A stretch of 44,198 nucleotides of DNA from Candidatus Kapaibacterium sp. (GTDB lineage Bacteria > Bacteroidota > Ignavibacteria > Kapaibacteriales > WFXC01). The position numbers and the translations under genes are program-made. The DNA is taken from NCBI GenBank assembly GCA_026996895.1, contig JALWJX010000086.1, positions 1 to 44,198 of the forward strand, given 5' to 3'. The notes under the pieces are model-generated. The model was not told the DNA's origin, did no database searches, and saw only the letters and a list, made by a program, of their open reading frames with translations. Positions 42,401 to 44,198 of this stretch are shown here, piece after piece. Within the stretch, counting starts at the first letter, position 1. Each line of letters opens with the position of its first letter.

Positions 42401-44198
42401 TGAAGCCGTTTGATAATGTTGCAACGCAGCTTGACTTTATCCAGGATCCAAACAATATTACGGCTGGTGGTAATCTTGGTACGGTTAAGGTTGCAGTGAA
42501 GGATGCGTACGGGAATATTCGATGTGACTTTGTTGGAACGGTCAATATCAGCGTTGTAACCAGCTCCAGTCTGCTGGCAGCGTGTAATGATGGAATTCTG
42601 AGCGGAACGCTGAGCCAGCCGGTTGTAAATGGTGTTGCAACCTTTAATGATCTTTCGATGACTCGAGCGGGAACGTATTATCTGCGAGCAGAAGATAACG
42701 CGGCTGTGCTGACGCCTGCCACGTCGGCACTGTTTACGGTGTCGCCAGCGTCGGCAGTGAAGTTGGCATTCTATTCGCAGCCGCCATCGGTAACGACGGC
42801 AGGATATGTCTTCTCCAATATGGAAGCACGGTGTACCAATAACAATGCACTGATTGAGAATACTGGTACGAATTTGGTCGTTCAGTTCCAGGATCAGTAT
42901 GGGAACCTGAATCCAGCGATCAATGGTAATGTGACGTTGAGTATCAATACCTACACACCAAATGTGGCAGGACTGTATAGTTCCAGCGGGACGATTAGTA
43001 CCGTTCTGTCGCAGGGTGGAATTGCAACCTTTGCTAATGTCCGCTTGCTCAAAGCGGGAGTCTACACGTTGAGAGCTTCTGTTGGTGGATTGATCAGTGA
43101 TGCGATTTCCAATAGCTTTACGGTGGTGCCAGATGTGCCAGCATACCTGAGCTTTATCCAGCAGCCGACGGATAATTACTGTGAAGGTGTCTTCTCCCCG
43201 GCACCGGTCGTGGCAGTGTGGGATCAGTGGGATAACCGTGCAACGAATGCGAATATCACGGAAGTTTATATCTACTCCACGACACCAGCGATGACAATTC
43301 TCCCGCCAACAACGGCGAGCTTCAATACGGGTGATGCAACCGCAACCTTTACCAATCTGCGGGTGAATGCGCCGTGGGGTTACTATCAACTCGAAGCACG
43401 AATTACGAATCCGTCATTGTTCGTCACGTCTGCTTCCTTCTTGCTGAGCACTTCGCCGATTGTTAGTGCGGCAAGCTTTACGGTGCAGCCGACAACCAGT
43501 TGTACGGGCGAAACAATGGCGCCGTTTGAGGTGACACTGTATGATAATTGCACGAACGTTTCGACAACAAACGGAACGGTGTACGCCGCTGCCAGTGGTG
43601 GAGCATTGCTCAATGGTAGTAGCCAGATAAGTGTGAATGCTGTCAATGGTGTAGCAGTCTTTAGCGGTGTGACCTTCACGGCTCCATTGGCAGGATATTA
43701 TACCATTACTGCAACACATGCAAACATCTTAGGTGCAACCATCAGCACAACATCGGCGCCATTCCTGGTTGATGTGGCCCGTATTGCCTATACCAGTGCC
43801 CCGATCAGTTCCTGTACAATGGATAATCTTGTCTTTGAAGTGAGCTTCTATGATGCGTGCGATAATCCACTGGCATCGAGCGGAACTGTATATATCACTG
43901 TCACTGGGGCGGGTGGATATGGACCAGTAGTGTTTAGTGGAAGTACCGTTGCTTCGGTCAATGCGAAAGTGGACGTTTCTCTGATGGCAAGTACGTCGGG
44001 ATGGTACACAGCAGTTGCAACCTTTGCGAACGTTGCTGGAACAGTCCTGACAACAACAGCAACCTTCTACATCAACGTTGAGCAGATAGCCTACAATGCG
44101 GCGCCGTCGACCAGTTGTGTTGGACCGGCGACGTTGAACTTTGGCGTGGACTTTCTGGATGCGTGTGGGATGCCGATTAATACGAGCGGGACGGTGAC
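33427..44198 (+). CDS. Giant repeat-rich surface protein (3' end outside window)
   Basis: One frame stays open from 33370 to the window end: at least 3,590 residues from the ATG at 33427 (ribosome site AAGGA), or 3,533 from the ATG at 33598. The signal-like helix RVATVACLAGVLLYPQEGYAQ lies about 35 residues after the second ATG, preceded by an amphipathic stretch. WIGGGGVKSWTDPANWQGGN opens a long region rich in Thr, Ser, Asn and Gly that reads as beta-helix/filamentous adhesin (to about 36.9 kb). Then follow about 123-residue repeats beginning (A/P)xxLA(F/Y)STTSSTGxDGFNGG (37.25-39.8 kb), resuming at 41.63 and 42.02 kb. From 40.5 kb on, Big/invasin-like Ig units with VxVxDQYGN occur. It is surely exported; a T9SS or other anchor would lie beyond the window. 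I see no enzyme domain. Confidence 0.85.
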   Translation, partial: MGIDTASVSNQLAFRPEQPSSRNQSVLHATPFRHQGTVHSRTSKKNTEIETKGVQGKMTVLQRLWAQLLRIVVQVWQVVGRAADAVDLRIIGRVATVACLAGVLLYPQEGYAQTMIQWIGGGGVKSWTDPANWQGGNVPDNVSEGALFPAGSPVTVINVPTTTIGKLLVDVGAQVTLVSTGTLTVGNGGSGVDVIVAGGGELTLNMDIQVNSPDQFQVLASGVLKFAGSKQVTGTGTFILDPGGHLYISATQVTGAAGNINTNTITLASDGHYYFTGTGQNTTGLPATIQGSMTVQSGSDVTLATSYNVNGGIIHVYGTIIFDASNIFSGAGGTFNLYSGATLETANLQGISSSGSTGSVQTGARNFDGAAHYVYNGAAGQISGDGLPTTISGSLTVDVNGVWHLSTSPTITGDFIVTNANADIDVDDETLTLSGDVTITSGAEFTASTPDAGSIIVNGSGAITGQIDFVAGSILNTFQLDRNVNIAASNLTIGTTGTLALNQGTLAIGSPLTLYGTTLTCSAGGKLRGSASAWVEVLPGAAGDVYLNFDAGYQTLHHITVNRAGQTVYLCSDLTLASSATQFVAGTFDLNGNHLTINNSTNAFDFTVTTATFAGDANSNLTINFANVNDNVSVSFANAAATIGTLTLNLSGGAGALTITGAALSVTNCNVTANTYQFALGDGLNWTLHNTWTIWDNANIATNASQITYGPTSTLWYAGSTQRLTTPELENAATNAPHNLFVGNSGGVVLTADLTGAKAIDGSFTVSAGYLDLNSYDLTLNGPITLSVAQPFIGDPASDLTIANAGAISGTFAFQSNQNLGNFTMNRAGEIATVATVTVNGTLLNAAGTIHIAPNHSLAVATGGTITNSGGNYKGSETSSLYIYAATISGDFNFIGQHLLNLTVSSASQIVTVNTLTLATSGTLTLNDGTLKIKGGETLHIYGTIATSGTGFFGGTSTSTLIYYLGGSASFGFNPTLNDLEALEFRNHFSNVVTVTLDNTVNIYAQVVVEETGSGNVTLNGANNLNFQNNTDFYIINDPTINGTPTYGSGVDLWYQGTVAHTTGGEWGADPNGNVYVANTGGVTLGGNATLISGTVFVTSGTGNLDLNNNNLELGVGGTLAETTGSVVVNTGGSTTATVHAGPLTTNATLDTPGPAGLGIDFGNSGLIGPIEIDLIPVSTTLSTSPLTTSIVRIYKVSTTQTNVTAKVRISYLSDHLNGLDPNTLVFYTSSDGINWTERHSIDLVRGSSGAYSYVEGTLTGLFASPMYFTLGTPGPAHSLAYSVTSATAIEGFNGGVTTGIVSGQPVTVTVGTFSVGGNLVATNATTTLTFSYSGPEAPNFRFRVGSSLQATQDVTLYAGASSTTNSIIFEYIGTSAQATTVTVVVSNPSLVATSITIQVTPTPARHLAFSTTASTATNGFNGGNLTVNENSPVSVTIGTFSAEGYLRSTNADVTITLTSSDPAVTLRANGGVFGSTTTMTIVANTFSSTANIEFDYTGVAPSVVITLTASAASNVLTATSINVTVVGKPASIIAYSTTSTTGTDGVPSGTVNSGVAFTVTNGTFSVDGDLRETTANLTVNYSVTGPFMIYAGAVGTIYANTAVTNHSITVVYTGTGTTAVVTTLIATGASIGSTTQATITVQPDPAVRLAYSTTSSTGINGFNGGSLSADEGVAFPVTVGSWSAFGHLRATTANTTVNLTVSSTLSGVSIVPNTTTLNAGATHTTGNFTLNYSGAENDPFNVIVTAASAVYPYSTSVTVNFDPKEPTKLAFSVNNGNTSATSGFNGGNLTVTEGTPVPVTVSSFSPDDWFRETSASVNVTISVNAGVQVRQSGGVWGSSTTAQLAINTYQVSSNLEFRYFGTPANTVATVTASAPGYPVSTTISITITGPAVRLAYSSTSSFGTDGFDTYPNPIMEDQPFTVTTGSFSMFGELRSTTADAVIAFTYGPSAVISAGFSATPASTTLTAGNNYVETTMTFGYTGPATMGTVTVTASSVGNYPYATTLTVPFYAKPASDLAWDDTSPNERDGLPATAISGTPFTITAATFSPDGDLRATSANTTVNITSSYPGVTVSPNSFVFQKDDPDAITTLSVTLIYTESASTTVTLTLTGGGLSTQATITVYSYPSKLKVTSVTPATIYNRQTFNVNVISVNSADVQVPVPVDTDIELSWNHPALTKFSGSTVATIAANTSAATITLALDNAWSTDVTTTFTVSTTSGHSLNSTTTTITIKAAPIKLAFTSITTQVIRNQTFSFDFQTWNSADLPTGVTAATVVGVTSNTGVTIVGVTTANLAVGNHSGSITNIKLTYVGNSNTVATLTLAVQSGPVLTATSINITVLPYDPNALANGVARYGFKTASPSVTNATAGAVLTRNGVDPVEVQCLDTFGNVILTYNGDVYITIGSDGSACPGDPNTVLKDYSTTATGTIIKSAVNGVATFATLHIDVGDIDGVPYTLYAYHPSNLIAPTTSTQFLIFSSTATSIAFWSQPPASTSAGLVFSGMKATCATGATIENTGTNLVVQLVDQYGNPTSGVTTVVQLSIYSQNATPGNPDNVPGYFVTTGTATQATLSVIMDAGSGRATFANVRINRAGIYRLKADAGLTYGSAISNAFEITPTTASTLRFVSQPTTSAIGNVVQGTSASYGNVVAVEALDQWGNRVTNQNIVVNLTTTAALTIINNSVGTGTSGIAIFSAMRITSGAPGTYQLKATSNSTTLLAGFSVHSDPFVLQGAADRLAFSTTSSTGIDGFNGGNTTVTGQVPFPVDFGLFNNAGTLTATTANTTVALSLTITDPGLSLYGTGGPGSSTATVVAQYTATGATQATISWTGSTNTTATLTLSVISAGTALQSTSVTLTIEPNKPADRLAFSTSAVGTVNPYDQSGVKASTPQISRQPFVVYFQTLNPDLYPTATTATGTQVQFSVVGSGGNPVAGLTLVSPTSPITLSNTNTLYSTTVTIAWDPSVCNQNTTATLILSVSSGGSLLETRATITLKPFDNVATQLDFIQDPNNITAGGNLGTVKVAVKDAYGNIRCDFVGTVNISVVTSSSLLAACNDGILSGTLSQPVVNGVATFNDLSMTRAGTYYLRAEDNAAVLTPATSALFTVSPASAVKLAFYSQPPSVTTAGYVFSNMEARCTNNNALIENTGTNLVVQFQDQYGNLNPAINGNVTLSINTYTPNVAGLYSSSGTISTVLSQGGIATFANVRLLKAGVYTLRASVGGLISDAISNSFTVVPDVPAYLSFIQQPTDNYCEGVFSPAPVVAVWDQWDNRATNANITEVYIYSTTPAMTILPPTTASFNTGDATATFTNLRVNAPWGYYQLEARITNPSLFVTSASFLLSTSPIVSAASFTVQPTTSCTGETMAPFEVTLYDNCTNVSTTNGTVYAAASGGALLNGSSQISVNAVNGVAVFSGVTFTAPLAGYYTITATHANILGATISTTSAPFLVDVARIAYTSAPISSCTMDNLVFEVSFYDACDNPLASSGTVYITVTGAGGYGPVVFSGSTVASVNAKVDVSLMASTSGWYTAVATFANVAGTVLTTTATFYINVEQIAYNAAPSTSCVGPATLNFGVDFLDACGMPINTSGTV
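37249..39850 (+). repeat. Tandem ~370-nt Ig-like repeats in the giant gene
   Basis: Units start near 37249, 37640, 38011, 38365, 38719, 39094 and 39469 (spacing 354-391 nt). Each has LA[F/Y]S..S.T...GFNGG, then P..VT.G.FS..G.LR.TTA, then a TVTASA-like strand before the next unit. Related units recur near 41630 and 42015. Confidence 0.75.
40520..44198 (+). repeat. Invasin/Big-like Ig repeats in the giant gene
   Basis: At least nine units carry a strand-turn motif such as VQLVDQYGNPTSG, VEALDQWGNRVTN, VKDAYGNIR, VQFQDQYGNLNPA, VAVWDQWDNRATN, VTLYDNCTNVSTT, VSFYDACDNPLAS and VDFLDACGMPINT, each followed by VxLS/VYI strands. The last three carry a Cys within the turn and a Ser/Thr-Cys (SSC or TSC) pair before it, a probable disulfide subfamily. 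Confidence 0.7.

Noticed and set aside
41845-43389. 514-codon minus-strand open frame inside the giant gene, plus many smaller ones from 34 to 43.7 kb
   Set aside because: The plus frame is continuous through all of them with clear protein repeats; the minus translations are Arg/Cys/His-rich and repetitive shadows.

Overview
The window (about 44.2 kb, roughly half G+C) looks like chromosome from a free-living, flagellated, respiring member of the Bacteroidota/Chlorobi (FCB) group, perhaps a Kapaibacteria- or Ignavibacteria-like lineage. The evidence is a type IX secretion (T9SS) C-terminal sorting domain at the left edge, several promoter cores of the Bacteroidota type (TTTG, about 19-20 nt, TAnnTTTG), tRNA genes without encoded CCA, a dimeric-type glycyl-tRNA synthetase, and a Bacteroides-like serine palmitoyltransferase-type enzyme. 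The exact lineage is inference. I saw no prophage, transposase, CRISPR array or rRNA.

Left part (1-10.3 kb, plus strand): the 3' end of a secreted surface protein with a strong terminator; a DoxX/MauE-like membrane protein; a two-domain methionine/folate protein whose methyltransferase half lacks the zinc cysteines; a flagellar run fliL-fliM-fliN-fliO; then a compact cluster of an LHPP-like HAD phosphatase, a cupin, an NlpC/P60 lipoprotein and an ATP-grasp-like protein.

Centre left (10.8-16.1 kb, plus): a respiratory operon with a small subunit IIa-like protein, a CuA subunit II, a B-family heme-copper subunit I, a SCO copper chaperone, a fusion of diheme cytochrome b, two [4Fe-4S] clusters and an MvhD/FlpD-like domain, and an unknown one-helix membrane protein. 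Subunit I has Gln at the usual active-site Tyr and Lys at the usual low-spin-heme His. That makes an NO reductase or another unusual terminal reductase a serious alternative to a cytochrome c oxidase. This operon is the best candidate for an undescribed system in the window.

Middle (16.2-26.3 kb, minus): carA; a membrane protein; a 1656-residue secreted fibre with about 70 beta-roll repeats and a C-terminal S74 self-cleaving chaperone; an intergenic cluster of hairpin repeats; a pentaheme cytochrome c lipoprotein overlapping an FGE/SUMF lipoprotein; and tRNA-Ala.

Right part (26.3-44.2 kb): an RsbU-like PP2C phosphatase (plus); lysine 6-transaminase, glyS, tRNA-Val and tRNA-Gly (minus); an alpha-oxoamine synthase (plus); and, behind a stack of Bacteroidota-type promoter cores, a giant surface protein of at least 3,500 residues that stays open to the right edge. 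Members of one hairpin family (GGGAGC plus a variable self-complementary stem) recur in three intergenic regions.
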